Source: Dipodascopsis uninucleata var. uninucleata (lineage: Eukaryota > Ascomycota > Lipomycetes > Lipomycetales > Lipomycetaceae). Taken from it: a stretch of DNA of 64,000 nt. Below are positions 12,108 through 23,485 of this stretch, piece after piece; position 1 is the first letter of the stretch, and each line of letters begins with the position of its first letter. The DNA lies in NCBI GenBank assembly GCA_030568195.1, contig JAJLTO010000004.1:620001-684000 (forward strand), read 5' to 3'. Below the pieces are notes generated by a model that ran no database searches, was not told the DNA's origin, and worked only from the letters and a program-made list of their open reading frames with translations. The position numbers were made by a program, and so were the translations under genes.

Positions 12108-13903
12108 CTAAAACCAAAAGCTCACGCTAAAACTAGGCGAGAGCGACTTGACATAATGCCACCATCCACACTGTTGCGATAAATATCACGTAATTGTTAA
12201 TAATTATTAATATCCATGTAAATGAGACAGATAAGAAAGTTAAGACAGCTATGTTCCTAATACTCACCGGAATAAATAAAGCATCTCCTGGACCTAAAAT
12301 GCACTCGAAGTAATCAGATTCCCAGGGAAACTTATCGTACTTCTCACGATAGATCCTTTTAGGGTCAATTCGTTCACGCAATTTGCTGAAAGCATTGAAA
12401 TCAAAGTCATCGCCGAGCTCAGCCAGATGAGATACATCCTCGTCTCCGAAAAAGGCGCCAAAACAGCCCTTCTCAAGTTCCACTGAGCTCGTGTTCGACA
12501 TGTCGATAGTTTCGCTGCTATCTAGATTTCCCTCAGCTTCTTTTTTTTTGCTATTACTTATGGGATACATTTGATATTTGGTCAGGGTACGCGAATATAG
12601 CCGTACGTACTTGTAGCCCACCACTTGAACTAAAATATTGTCATGCGCATCCGTATGCAGTGGTGAAATAGTGCCTTCAGGTCCCACCCACGAGTTAATA
12701 CTAACATTTCCTTTCCGCCTGTTAGTACCATATTCTGAGGTACTAAAATCACAAAATACATAATCCGGGACCAATATATCTTTCCGTAGGAACGGAATCT
12801 GCGTTAACAAGTCGTATTGAGCTAAATAGTAAATGTTTCTCTCGTCTATGCTCTCGCCTTTGACATTATCAATCCAGCTACTTAGAACCTTCCTAAAAGG
12901 CATGATCTGTTGGCTCCATCTCTCAGATACATAACTATCACCTATTTCTATTGGGACAAGTCTCAAGCCATTATTCAATGCCATGAGGAGATAGTTAACG
13001 CAGTTCCATTTCTTGAATGCGGGCCACTGTTCTGCGACTCCTTTCAAATATAGAGGCTCAACCACAAGTCCGCTGTCGCTTTCTTGCAACGTCTCGGTTC
13101 TTCTCCTCTTGCTCTTTTGAAAACTTTCTATATATTTTTCGAAATCGATGTGACTAGGTCTAGTCAAAACTTGCATATGCCGTTGTATATGATGACTATA
13201 TCTCTGACAGATCTGATTTTTTACTTCGTCAGAACATAACTTATCGCCTTCATTGAGTTGTAAATTACTTCTGTCATAGTTGCGAAAGGCAGTGGCTAAA
13301 TCTTCTACTATCTGTCGTCTACGGTTTGAAATTAGCTGACCTGCAACTATTAGGCCGATATCAACACATTTAAAGAATTCTTCTTGAACTTCCTCTATGG
13401 ACTTCGCTTGTATGTTGTCCTTAATCCCTAGAATACCAAGTAAAATACAGCTGTCTGCAAATATTTCCAAATAGTAGTCAGGCACCAAAGAGAACGGATA
13501 CGCATATATTTTACTGTATACCGTAGCTTTCAATAACAAAATAGACTGCTTATGAGACTCTTTATGATCTAGAGATCTTTCACAGGCAATCATTTCGTAT
13601 AATTTCGCAATCGATTTTGGTATGCTGCCTACAATTGGAATCAAAAATGATTTACGTATCAGTCCGAGTCTCTTTCACACATATACACATAATCGACAAT
13701 CTTTTTCTCATAATTAGGATCTGAAAATCATTACAAGAATCTAACATGACCTTAAACTGTGAATAGGCTCGAAATTACATACTTGAATCAAACCTAAGTT
13801 TCGACTGCATCATGGCTTCACGCAGTGAGCTCTCAAGCATTGGCAGTAAATCAACTATAACGGCTTTACAGATCCGCCCATTGTCCGCAGAACTATTTGC
13901 CAT
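12108..13903 (-). CDS. JmjC-domain 2-oxoglutarate oxygenase, KDM8/JMJD5-like
   Basis: Three exons (13903-13783, 13628-12268, 12170-12108) join in frame to 514 aa. The first intron (154 nt) ends TTGTAG with a CTGAT branch site. The last intron (GTGAGT...ACAG) restores the JmjC C-terminus (CGWWHYVKSLSPSFSVSFWF). A KDM8-like helical N-terminal region precedes the JmjC domain. The Fe(II) ligands are present: His about 365 and Asp about 367 in PLHTDAHDN, and His about 499 in WWHYVKS. The PVEIG/YLAQ/PDY pattern matches JMJD5. Family members hydroxylate Arg or act on chromatin; the substrate here is unknown. The third iron ligand lies in a 21-codon terminal exon, so unspliced RNA would give an inactive protein. 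Confidence 0.88.
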
Positions 13904-14394
13904 CTTGTGTATAAGACGCGAATATTCAAGTTTCAAAGCATATCAGACCTTCCGTAAATTTTCACAGTGATTTATATGCTGTGTCCTATAATAACCACGA
14001 TCTAAGGTACATTAGTTAATTAAAGTAGGAAGGAGACGAGGAGCAAGAACATTTTTAGCCGCCCATACAGGATATATTCTATGTGACATTATGTTTAAAC
14101 CATATCTTATAGTTAATGCATACCTATATGACATAACTGGGTTGACTACTACCCAGTTACAACATATTTTAGTGGCCAAACACACAACGTTAGAACTTTT
14201 ACCGTAGTAGAGCGCTGCAGCCTTTCGTGCAGCAACTATTCTACTACTTTCACCACCAGTAAAGAAAGCAGCACCTTTTTTTAGGCAATTTTTTTCTCTT
14301 AATTCTTGACATTCAGTAGGTATCCCTATTCGAAATCTTCACAAAGAATACGGGATATTACATAACAGGATCTGAAATATTTGTGATTGAGAAG
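13904..14394. promoter_or_regulatory. Divergent promoter of the KDM8-like and TM9 genes, with a perfect dyad
   Basis: About 490 bp separate two divergent start codons. TAACTGGGT at 14134-14142 is repeated inverted as ACCCAGTTA at 14151-14159 with an 8-nt spacer, a dyad that could bind a dimeric regulator. Binding is inference only. Confidence 0.5.
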
Positions 14395-16704
14395 ATGAAG
14401 ACTGCAGCCGTCTTTTCTAGTACGGGTTTCGTTGTAGTCACTCTGTTGCAGCTCCTGTTAATAGCAGGTCGTGCAAGCGCGTTCTATCTTCCAGGAGTTG
14501 CACCAACGGATTATGAGGAAAATGACCCAGTACCACTTCTGGTCAACCGACTTACCCCCACAATTGGACCTAATGATGATCAGCTGAAAAGTGTTATATC
14601 CTATGATTGTAAGTACACATGAAACGAGAGTTCGAGTGACCAAACATACAGACCTCATAGCTTATGGTGTATTATCCCTGATCTGCTGCTGCTGATGTAT
14701 GCAAGAGATGGATATCGCGGTGTTGAATAAATAATATATGTTTATGCGCTTGCTCCTTTCCGCTTTTCTTGCGAATGAGAGTTAATTATGATATCTACAG
14801 AGGTGGAAGCTGGATACGTGTTGTGGTAGATAATGGTTAGTTTCACTCATTTAGATGCAGCTACTAATATTTATCTTTAGATTATCATCCTGCTTTTCAT
14901 TTCTGTCGTCCTCAGAATGGTGAGTACTTATAACGCTGTATTGACTGATTGAATTGTTTGTGAGAGCAAGGCGAATGCGATTATCATACATGGTTCTATA
15001 TGATTCTACTACGCAATAAACTGGTATGCTAATTTAAACTGTAAAGGTCCCGAGAAACAGTCTGAGTCGCTTGGATCTATTCTTTTTGGAGATCGTATTT
15101 TCAATTCTCCATTTGATTTAAGAATGCTGAAGAACGAAACATGCAAGACTCTTTGCACACAGACATTTGAGCCTAGAGCTGCTAAATTTGTCAACAGAAG
15201 AATTCGACAAGATTATTCTTTGAATTGGCTTATTGACGGTCTGCCAGCGGCTCGAGTAAAGTTTGACGAAGTTACAAACTCAGAGTTTTACTCCGTCGGA
15301 TTCGAATTGGGTACGATTGAAGCTGATAAGAACCCATACTTTAGTAATCATTATGACATTATTATCGAATATCACCAGACTCGTACTGGAAAATATCGTG
15401 TTGTTGGTGTTATTGTTCAGCCTTTCTCTCGTCGTACCCAAGTTGACAATAATGGTCAGGTTTCAACTTGCGATGTCGATGAGAAACTCATGCTCAACCG
15501 CGATCATAACACAGAAGTTACCTTCACATACTCAGTTATGTGGACTAAGTCTGATACTGCCTGGGCAACCAGATGGGATAAATATCTCCACGTTTTTGAT
15601 CCCCGCATCCATTGGTTTTCTCTTATAAATTCTACCATTATCGTCATATTTTTATCAGGAATGGTTGGCGTTATTCTTATGCGTACTTTACATAAGGATA
15701 TTGCACGTTACAACCAGTTGGATCTTAATGAGGACGTCCAGGAGGATTCTGGGTGGAAACTTGTACACGGTGATGTTTTCCGCTCGCCGAAGAGCTCACT
15801 TTTCCTCGCTGTCCTTCTTGGCAGTGGTGCTCAACTTTTTGTCATGACTGGCTGCACAATTATCTTTGCACTGCTTGGTTTTCTTTCGCCATCTAGTCGC
15901 GGTGCATTGGCTACTGTTATGATAATTTTGTACACTTTGTTCGGATTCATCGGCGGATATGTCTCCTCTAGAGCGTACAAGACTTTTGGAGGCGAAAAGT
16001 GGAAGCTCAATATTGCTCTTACTCCTCTGTTTGTTCCAGGGGTTGTATTTTTGACGTTTTTTATTTTGAACTTTTTCTTGATCGCGTCTGATTCGTCAGG
16101 TGCTGTACCTCTTGGAACTATGGTTGCGCTTATTGTTATTTGGTTTGTGATTTCAGTTCCTCTTTCTGCAGCTGGATCGTATTTTGGTTTCAAGTCACTA
16201 GTGCTTGAGCCACCAGTTCGTACAAACCAGATTCCTCGCCAGATTCCTGAACAACCCATTTACTTGAAATGGGCTCCAAGTTTGCTTCTTTCCGGATTGC
16301 TACCGTTTGGTGCTATTTTCGTTGAGCTATACTTCATTATGAACTCGATTTGGTTCCATAAGCTTTACTACATGTTTGGTTTCCTATTTGTTTGCTTTGC
16401 AATCATGATTATCACGTGTGCTACAGTTACCGTATTGATAGTCTATTTCTTACTCTGCTCGGAGAACTACCACTGGCAATGGCGAAGTTTCATCACCTCT
16501 GGAGCTTGTTCAATTTTTGTATTCTTACATTCAATACTTTACTTGGTTTCCAAGCTGTCTCTTGGCGGATTTGTTAGCAATGTCTTGTATATAGGTTACA
16601 GCTTGCTTCTTTCATTTGTGATCTTTGTTCTTACTGGTACTATCGGATTTATTGCCAGCTTTTTCTTTGTACGCAGGATCTATGCTTCTATCAAGATTGA
16701 TTAA
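14395..16704 (+). CDS. TM9/EMP70-family nonaspanin (endosome/Golgi membrane protein)
   Basis: Three exons (14395-14608, 14881-14919, 15047-16704) give 636 aa. The 39-nt middle exon encodes the conserved FHFCRP segment and is bounded by a TACTAAT branch and GTGAGT. The true start is the ATG at 14395 (MKTAAVFSS). A signal peptide (about 1-26) precedes FYLPGVAPTDY, a hallmark of the family. A lumenal domain follows with SLGSILFGDRIFNSPF, then nine predicted membrane segments from about residue 250. The C-terminus ends in KID, matching the KxD/E COPI-binding Golgi-retention signal of TM9 proteins. Family members help sort membrane proteins and affect adhesion, copper handling and vacuole traffic. 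Which of the TMN paralogues this is was not determined. Confidence 0.94.
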
Positions 16705-17348
16705 ATCGTCTTTTTGATAAAAGTAATAAATATGCTATTGTGTTATATACAGAATTCTAAAATTTTAATGTTACTAGTGACAAAATAGGTGGAGCTATAT
16801 ATGGCTGACATACGTTGAAGTTTAGTCTAATCTTATAATAGTTCTTATGATTGACTATTCATCTATAATTGCTTGTACTGCATGTAAGCTGATATGATAT
16901 AGATATAATCATACTTTCTATATTTATATATCTTTAATTAAGATGGATGGACGTGGTGCTTGCAGCGATTTGTTTTGGCTACAATATGTTATGCTGCTGT
17001 AGTGGTTTAGTTTTCAAACTTAAAAGAATATAATTATCGTCCTTTGTTGATAATTCCATTCTTGTATTACAATTTGCTATAATTCAAGTTTTACTGTAAT
17101 GATGTAGCTGGCTGGGCACGAATCTTGAGTATCTTGTATCCAGTAATTATCAATATATCATAATAATAGTAATAATAGTAATAACAATAACGATAATAAG
17201 TACATAAATGAAAGGATACGCAATAGACAAAATATTTATGATCTCACGCATGCAAAACTTTTCTGATCACAAGATAAATCTGTGAAGTATATAATAAATA
17301 TAGACGATTAAAGTGACAAAACTTGGTGACAAATAGCCACATCTATAG
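16705..17348. other. Convergent 3' intergenic region
   Basis: This 640 bp AT-rich stretch lies between the TM9 stop and the Zuotin stop. It contains an interrupted (TAA/TAG)n stretch at about 17157-17200. No gene was seen. Confidence 0.7.
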
Positions 17349-18778
17349 TTAAGCAAGCAAAACTTTGAAATCAGAATCCTTAGCTTTTCCGCCACTAACC
17401 AAAGTTTGAGCAACAGAAACGAATATCTCTCTCACGGCTGTTTTCTCAGTTAGACCTGTGAGCTTCTGAGTGAAGTCGCCAAGTTCAAGATCATCAATCT
17501 TCTCCAAGATAAAATCAACATCATTTAAAGTAGAGTCAATAATACTTGCAGAGGGAGAGGCGTCATCCACGAAGTAGTTGTTGTCCTTGACAGCACCCTT
17601 GACAGCACGACGATTTTTCTTCTTAGCGTTCTTTGCAGCTTCCTTTGATTTCTTATTGTTAGCTTTTTCAGCCTTCTGGCGCTCCTCTTCTTCCTTTGCC
17701 TTCTTCTCGGCGTCCTCTTTTGCCTTCTTCGCTTCCTCAGCAGCCTTTCTGGAATCAGCTTCACGCTCCCACTTCTTCTGTTCCTTTGCCTTTCTTTCAG
17801 CCTCCTTGAACATTCTGACACGTGGATCAGAAGTAAGACAGTCATCGACAAGTTTTCTCAAACGAGCAATGTCTTCTGTCTTTCTCTTCTGTCTTGCAGT
17901 CTTATTCTTACGCTCGATATAACGTTTATGGTCACGATTATCACTGTCATCTGGGACATCTTCATCGAGATACTCGAATGTTCGCCAAGAATCAAAGTTG
18001 TAGAAAAAGTTATAGAAAAAATCGACTTCTTCTTTCGTAGACTTTTGATCTCCAAGTTTAGGAACTGGGTGCTTCTTAGAAAATCGAGCTTCAGATTCAA
18101 ACACGGGCCCCCATAGCTTGTAAAAGTCGCCCTTCGCCTTACGACTGGGTGGATTGACATCTGCTTCCTCGTCCACGGAATCAAACTGGCGACGTCTGAC
18201 AGGATCTGACAATATTTCCATTGCCTTCTGAATACACTTAAAAAAGCCATCATCATCAATGCCACCAGAGGCAGCCTTCTTATCAGGATGATGCTTCAAG
18301 ACTTTCTTACGATGCGCCTTTCGAATCTGCTCATCGGTCGCCTTGTATCTATACTTCGACAGACCAAGAACCTTGTAGTGATCCTGATTCTTCCAGTCTT
18401 TTGGGTCTCTACTGAGCATTTCGGGATCTTCTTCCTCTTCTTCTTCAGAGGTGACATCCTCCTCTACTTGCTTAACATCAAGCTCCGCTTGTATTCGCTC
18501 GTCTTCCGACCATGTTCTTCCTCTCAAGGCACGACGAGCATGAGAGAGGTACTGGGGACCTACTGGTTCAAGCGCTCTTGCAGTGAGCTCTTCACGGGAG
18601 ATATGAGTTAGAGTTATTCTTCCACATAATTTCCAAATAGCTTCATGCTACCGGCTATACTTATCACTCAAGTACTTCGATATATAATTTAATACATACC
18701 TGACAAATTAGCAAAAACCTGGAACTGATCCTTATCTGCCCTCTCTGCTGGGAGAGGTGGAAGCACAGCAGTAACCAT
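17349..18778 (-). CDS. ZUO1: Zuotin, ribosome-associated DnaJ (Hsp40) cochaperone
   Basis: Exons 18778-18700 and 18589-17349 give 439 aa. The intron starts GTATGT, has a CTAAC branch and ends GAAG. The N-terminus (MVTAVLPPLPAER) leads into EPVGPQYLSHARR, then the J domain with HPD about 126-128, the Zuotin homology region (FDSWRTFEYLDEDVPDD...RDHKRYIERKN), a charged K/E/A-rich ribosome-binding coiled coil, and a C-terminal helical bundle. Length and content match fungal Zuo1 and lack the SANT domains of animal MPP11. With Ssz1 it forms RAC, which recruits Hsp70 Ssb to nascent chains at the exit tunnel (family knowledge). Confidence 0.96.
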
Positions 18779-19638
18779 CTTTCTGTGTAGATATCCTTTA
18801 CCGTATACCACCTTAAAATAAATTACAATCGTTCAACAAACTAATTGCACAAAATAAAGAACAGTTCTTGTAAGAGCATATATGCCCACAAACGAATACA
18901 AGTCTGATTTTATATTGGGGAGGACAGAAATTAGCCGCTGGATAGATATATAACTAGTTAAAGATTTTTACAAAAAATTTCTTTCAGCTCTCTTTCAGTT
19001 AAAATTTAGCAAGTTGCGTTTATTCCATAAATGCATAAGTACGTATTTATGGCACAAATATAAAATTAGACCCTGCCATATACTACAACGGTATATTCGT
19101 TAAAAACGTATCAATAAACGGTCATTCGAATTTCTGCTCAACGATTGGCGCTTAAGCTAGCATCGCGCCGCTCGAATCCTCTTATTTTATATACGTACTG
19201 GCCAGCTGCACGTACACCGTACCAACTATTTTCTATTCAAAAGAATGAAAATAACAATAAATACTAATCTGCAGAATCAACTAGTTATATAGACCTTTTG
19301 TTATTCTTCAGGGTTTAATCGAAATGAGAAGGGCCAAATTACCGATCTAAACTTAATACAGTTAATTAATTTTCCTAATTTAGTTAATTAGGTGGTGATT
19401 TAAGGAATTTGATAATCAATATGGCTGAGTACAAAACTGCGAGGAGGATGCTTGATTAGAATACAAGCGTAATCAGAACTTGCTTATGATTCTTTGTTCT
19501 CTTCACCTATCGACCGGAACCCCGTAGCAGTGCGTCACGGGGTCTTTAAGAGAAAATTACGATAATAGCAAGTTAATTTCAGATTTGTTCATTGGATTAT
19601 CTGATCAGGCGATAACCGGCACGCTTTAACAGTTAAAA
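18779..19638. promoter_or_regulatory. Divergent promoter of Zuotin and the metallophosphoesterase gene
   Basis: This 860 bp region lies between divergent starts. ACCCCGT at 19519-19525 and ACGGGGT at 19537-19543 form an inverted repeat with an 11-nt spacer, about 95 bp upstream of the phosphoesterase ATG. The CCG/CGG triplets resemble binuclear zinc-cluster factor sites. No gene was seen here. Confidence 0.45.
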
Positions 19639-21513
19639 ATGGTTGGAATCAAAAGGGCACTGGCGCTGTTATGTATAGCCGACTATCTGTCATGGAACAG
19701 CTATGCAGCTGCTAAGCAAACTCCTATCGTATTGCGGCAGCCAGAGAGCGAATTACCTCATAAAGTTCCCCTTCGTTCTATAGAATGGGGTCAGCTCAAC
19801 TTCATTAGTACTACAGATACTCATGGGTGGCTCGCTGGACATGTCCTTCAACCAAGTTATGCTGCGGATTGGGGCGACTATGCTTCATTTATTGAGCACT
19901 GCCATCGCATTGCAGATGAGAAAGGAGTCGATCTGATCGTGATTGACGATGGTGACCAGCATGACGGTAATGGCCTTTCAGATGCTACGTTTCCGAACGG
20001 TCAAATCAGTCAGCAAGTTTTGATGATGGCTCCTATCGATCTCATGAGTATTGGTAACCATGAGTTGTACAAATGTGAGGTGACCCAACAGACATATGAT
20101 ATGCTTGCTCCTCACTTTGACGGCCGCTATCTAACTTCCAACGTTGAGATAAAGCTTTCTAATGGGACTTGGGTTCACATTGGAAAGAGATCGTATCGGT
20201 TCAAGACCAAAAACCAGGGTATTGATATTATGGCATTTGGTTTCCTGTTTGATTTCAAACTGAATTGTGATAATTCAAGGGTTACAGACGTCGAAGACGT
20301 TGTACATCAATCTTGGTTCCAGGCTGCGATCCGAGAACCAGGTATTGATATGTTCATTGTTTTCGGGCACTATCCTATTAGATTTTGGCCAGAGATGTGG
20401 GCTATTCATAAGGCCATTCGTGCTGTCCACAAGACAATTCCTATCCATTATTTTGGTGGCCACTCTCATGTTCGCGATTATACAGTCCTTGATTCGCGTG
20501 CTGCAGCTCTGCAGGCTGGTAGATTTTTGGAGACTATTGGTTGGGCTAGTGTAAATGGTTTACAACCAGGAGTGCCAGAGAATTCTCCCGAATATGGAAA
20601 GGCTTTGAAGTTTACGCGTCGATACTTGGACTTCAACCCATATTCTCTCAGCTTCCAGTCAAATACGACTCTCGGTCCAGATGGAACTTTTATGACAGAG
20701 AAGGGTAAACAGATTTCTAAAGTAATCGCCGACTATAGACTCGAGCTTAACTTGACTTATGCATTTGGTTGCGTGCCGCGTGATTATCTTCTCGAAAAAG
20801 CTAAATATCCAGGACCAAATAGTTTACTCAGTTTGTTGGAGGAAGAGGTTCTTCATAGACTAGAGAGTAGCGAAAAAGTATATCAAGACAAATCACGACT
20901 TATCTTTATCAATTCGGGTAGCTTGAGATATGATATGTACGGCGGAGTCTTTACCTTGGATTCTAGCTTTATTGTTTCGCCCTTTGAAAATGCTTGGCTT
21001 GTATTTTCAGATATGCCATACAGTATAGCAAAACGGATTCTTGGTAGACTTAATGCTCTGGATTATATCTTTATGGAGCTTACTACCCCAATATCGCGTA
21101 CAATGTTAGTTCGTGAGCTTAACCTTGGGAATACCTTCGATATCAATGTGATGTCTTCTTACATATCATCTATGAAAGTTCCAGAGGGCGAAGACTTCCG
21201 AACCACCGGATACGTGACCATAGATGATCTTGGGATGGATGGAGATGATACTCCCCACAAGCCGTATCCAATGTACTATTTACCAAACGCTATTGCATCT
21301 AAAGATAACTTTCCGTCTGATGGATCAGATCCCGAGGTAGTGGATGTTGTTTTCCTTGATTTTATGAAGCCTTTCATTCTCGATGCCTTAGCGGATATAG
21401 ACAGAAACACTCCCATAGATGATTGGAAAATCGAGCCATATGGTGGCAAATCAGTCAAAGAACTTATTAAAGATCATGTTTCTGACTGGGGAACTGAATG
21501 CTTGAAGAAATAG
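19639..21513 (+). CDS. Secreted/vacuolar calcineurin-like phosphoesterase of the 5'-nucleotidase family (YHR202W/SMN1-like)
   Basis: One exon, 624 aa. The N-terminus has a hydrophobic signal-like stretch (about 1-25). The dimetal motifs are all visible: DTHG at 60-63, GDQHDG at 105-110, GNHE at 139-142, GHYP and GGHSHV. A 5'-nucleotidase-type C-terminal domain follows, with NSGSLRYDMYGG and the HHDP-like substrate region. The fold and motifs match S. cerevisiae YHR202W and filamentous-fungal relatives, which are secretory-pathway or vacuolar proteins presumed to cleave phosphate esters such as nucleotides. Substrate specificity is not shown by the sequence. Confidence 0.88.
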   Translation: MVGIKRALALLCIADYLSWNSYAAAKQTPIVLRQPESELPHKVPLRSIEWGQLNFISTTDTHGWLAGHVLQPSYAADWGDYASFIEHCHRIADEKGVDLIVIDDGDQHDGNGLSDATFPNGQISQQVLMMAPIDLMSIGNHELYKCEVTQQTYDMLAPHFDGRYLTSNVEIKLSNGTWVHIGKRSYRFKTKNQGIDIMAFGFLFDFKLNCDNSRVTDVEDVVHQSWFQAAIREPGIDMFIVFGHYPIRFWPEMWAIHKAIRAVHKTIPIHYFGGHSHVRDYTVLDSRAAALQAGRFLETIGWASVNGLQPGVPENSPEYGKALKFTRRYLDFNPYSLSFQSNTTLGPDGTFMTEKGKQISKVIADYRLELNLTYAFGCVPRDYLLEKAKYPGPNSLLSLLEEEVLHRLESSEKVYQDKSRLIFINSGSLRYDMYGGVFTLDSSFIVSPFENAWLVFSDMPYSIAKRILGRLNALDYIFMELTTPISRTMLVRELNLGNTFDINVMSSYISSMKVPEGEDFRTTGYVTIDDLGMDGDDTPHKPYPMYYLPNAIASKDNFPSDGSDPEVVDVVFLDFMKPFILDALADIDRNTPIDDWKIEPYGGKSVKELIKDHVSDWGTECLKK

Positions 21514-22093
21514 GATCTTAATTCTGAGTATATCACTACCAGTTGATATCATCGTATAACACATTCTGTTTCATTGGCGCTAGAATCGAATATTTACCTA
21601 AAGCTTTAGTGAACACATATTCGACATATTCGCTGGTCTCATAGTTTCAATCCGTTATATCCTTCTCACCTGTCTCCTAGATTTGATTTCAGTGCTTCAG
21701 CCTTTTAGTTTAATATTTTGGTACGAACGGTTTTATGTCATGAACATCTTCACTTTGTTGAGACTTCTTTTACAATACTTTGCAATACTAGACGAATAAA
21801 TTATTCTCATGAGTCAAATATCAATTGTCATAACGAGTAGTTAGATATATAAGAATTGCGTGATTTTTTGGAGGTAGATTGGTATATAGCTATTTTGTAG
21901 CATAGAATGAAAGTCCGTTTTATTTGTTGTCACCGATAATTCTTCTTAACCAAAAGAAAAAGATTATAACTATAAAACTTTTTTTATTTGAACACAACTA
22001 GTTAACACATTATATATGAAACAGACGTAAGAGAAACTATAAGTATAATACGAGCCGGTACCCAATACATCCGCTATCTCACGAAATAAATTT
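21514..22093. other. Convergent 3' intergenic region
   Basis: This 580 bp AT-rich stretch lies between the phosphoesterase and eS4 stops. No gene or repeat was seen. Confidence 0.7.
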
Positions 22094-23089
22094 TTACTTG
22101 GCATGTTGAGCACGACGCTTGTCTCTCTCCTCAGCGATAGAAAGCTTGATACCTTTACCCTTTGGAAGACTGATCAATGGCTTATTATCCTCACCGATGA
22201 TAAAAACGTTAGATAATCGGGTAGTGAAGGTGTTGTCAAGAGAATCCTTGATGTGAACCATATCAAAACCACCCTCATGACGTTCACGGTGGGTAATAAC
22301 ACCAATACGGCCAATGTTACGACCACCAGTAACAACAGCAAGATTTCCAGTATCGAACTTGATAAATGACTGGATCTTACCTGTGCTAAGGTCGATCTTA
22401 ACAGTATCATTGACTTTGATAAGAGGGTCTGGGTAACGAATTGTGCGACCATCGTGTGTAACAAGGTATGGGATACCTTTCTTTCCAAGTTGGACACGCT
22501 TAACCTTGCCAAGCTTATAAGAAGCCTCCTCTTCAGTGATACGATGGACAGTGAAACGACCCTTAATGTCATAGACAAGACGGAAGTGCTCACCAGTCTT
22601 CTCAAGAGAGATCACATCCATGAAGCCAGCTGGAAAAGTGGAATCAGTGCGAACCTTACCATCAACCTTGACAAGACGCTGCATGAGAATAGACTTAACC
22701 TCACGACCATTGAGAGCGTATTTCAAACGGTTTCGTAAGAAAATGATGAGTGGCAGAGACTCACGCAATTTATGAGGGCCAGCAGATGGACGTGGTGCCT
22801 TAAATTCCGTTAGCATGAAAATCATCTATTTGCACGAAAACATTTCAATTTCATCGAATATCTATTCTAAAAATATGTGCGTATCTCCAACCTCAACATA
22901 TACCGATCGCAAATCTTCCATGATGGCATAAAAAATTTACTTACATAGGCTCCGGAGAGCTTGTCGAGAAGCCAGTGCGACGGCGCTGCCAAACGCTTCA
23001 TATGTTTTTTACTAGATTAATATCATTAGTATCTAGTATTCAAGAATCATTAGTCTATAATCAGTAGGAACTTACGGTCCTCTAGCCAT
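22094..23089 (-). CDS. RPS4: Ribosomal protein eS4 (40S subunit)
   Basis: Exons 23089-23076 (14 nt), 23011-22945 and 22798-22094 give 261 aa, exactly the family length. The first exon encodes MARGP only; exon 2 gives [20 protein letters not shown]. The splice sites are GTAAGT/CTAG and GTAAGT/TAAG with TACTAAT and CTAAC branch sites. The S4 RNA-binding, central eS4 and KOW segments ([16 protein letters not shown]) are all present. Two 5'-proximal introns are typical of fungal ribosomal protein genes. Confidence 0.98.
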
Positions 23090-23485
23090 TTTGATTGTCT
23101 AATGTATATTGAAAAGGCCGATGTGAAGAGGAGAGAAATATAAATTTGATAGCAACTTCTAGTTTCTCAAATTGTCTTCATTCGCAAAGGCTCAAAGCCG
23201 CTCTACGTATAAGTTCTGTGTGTGTTGTCTCTAATAGGGTTAAAACTACAAAACGCAGTCACATACTTTACTATCTTAGGGTTTATTCTCCGCTCGGAGA
23301 AAATAGGTAGGGTAATAATTTCTCCGGAAGCCGTTAACCATTGATTATCTCCAGAGTTAAAATTGAATATATGCTATTGCTCTTATACAGCTGGTTATAT
23401 CGTATAGTTACATGGATAACAAAATTCATTTCGCCAAATAAACATGCATGATTTTCTTAATACAATACAAATAAGTTTATAAACC
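23090..23485. promoter_or_regulatory. Upstream region of the eS4 gene, 3' region of Sof1
   Basis: About 400 bp between two tandem minus-strand genes. TAGGGTTAAAACTA at about 23236-23250 and TTAGGGTTTAT at about 23276-23286 contain TTAGGG/TAGGGTT motifs. These are like the telomere-repeat-type elements often found at ribosomal protein promoters bound by Tbf1-class factors. The binding role is inferred. Confidence 0.4.
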
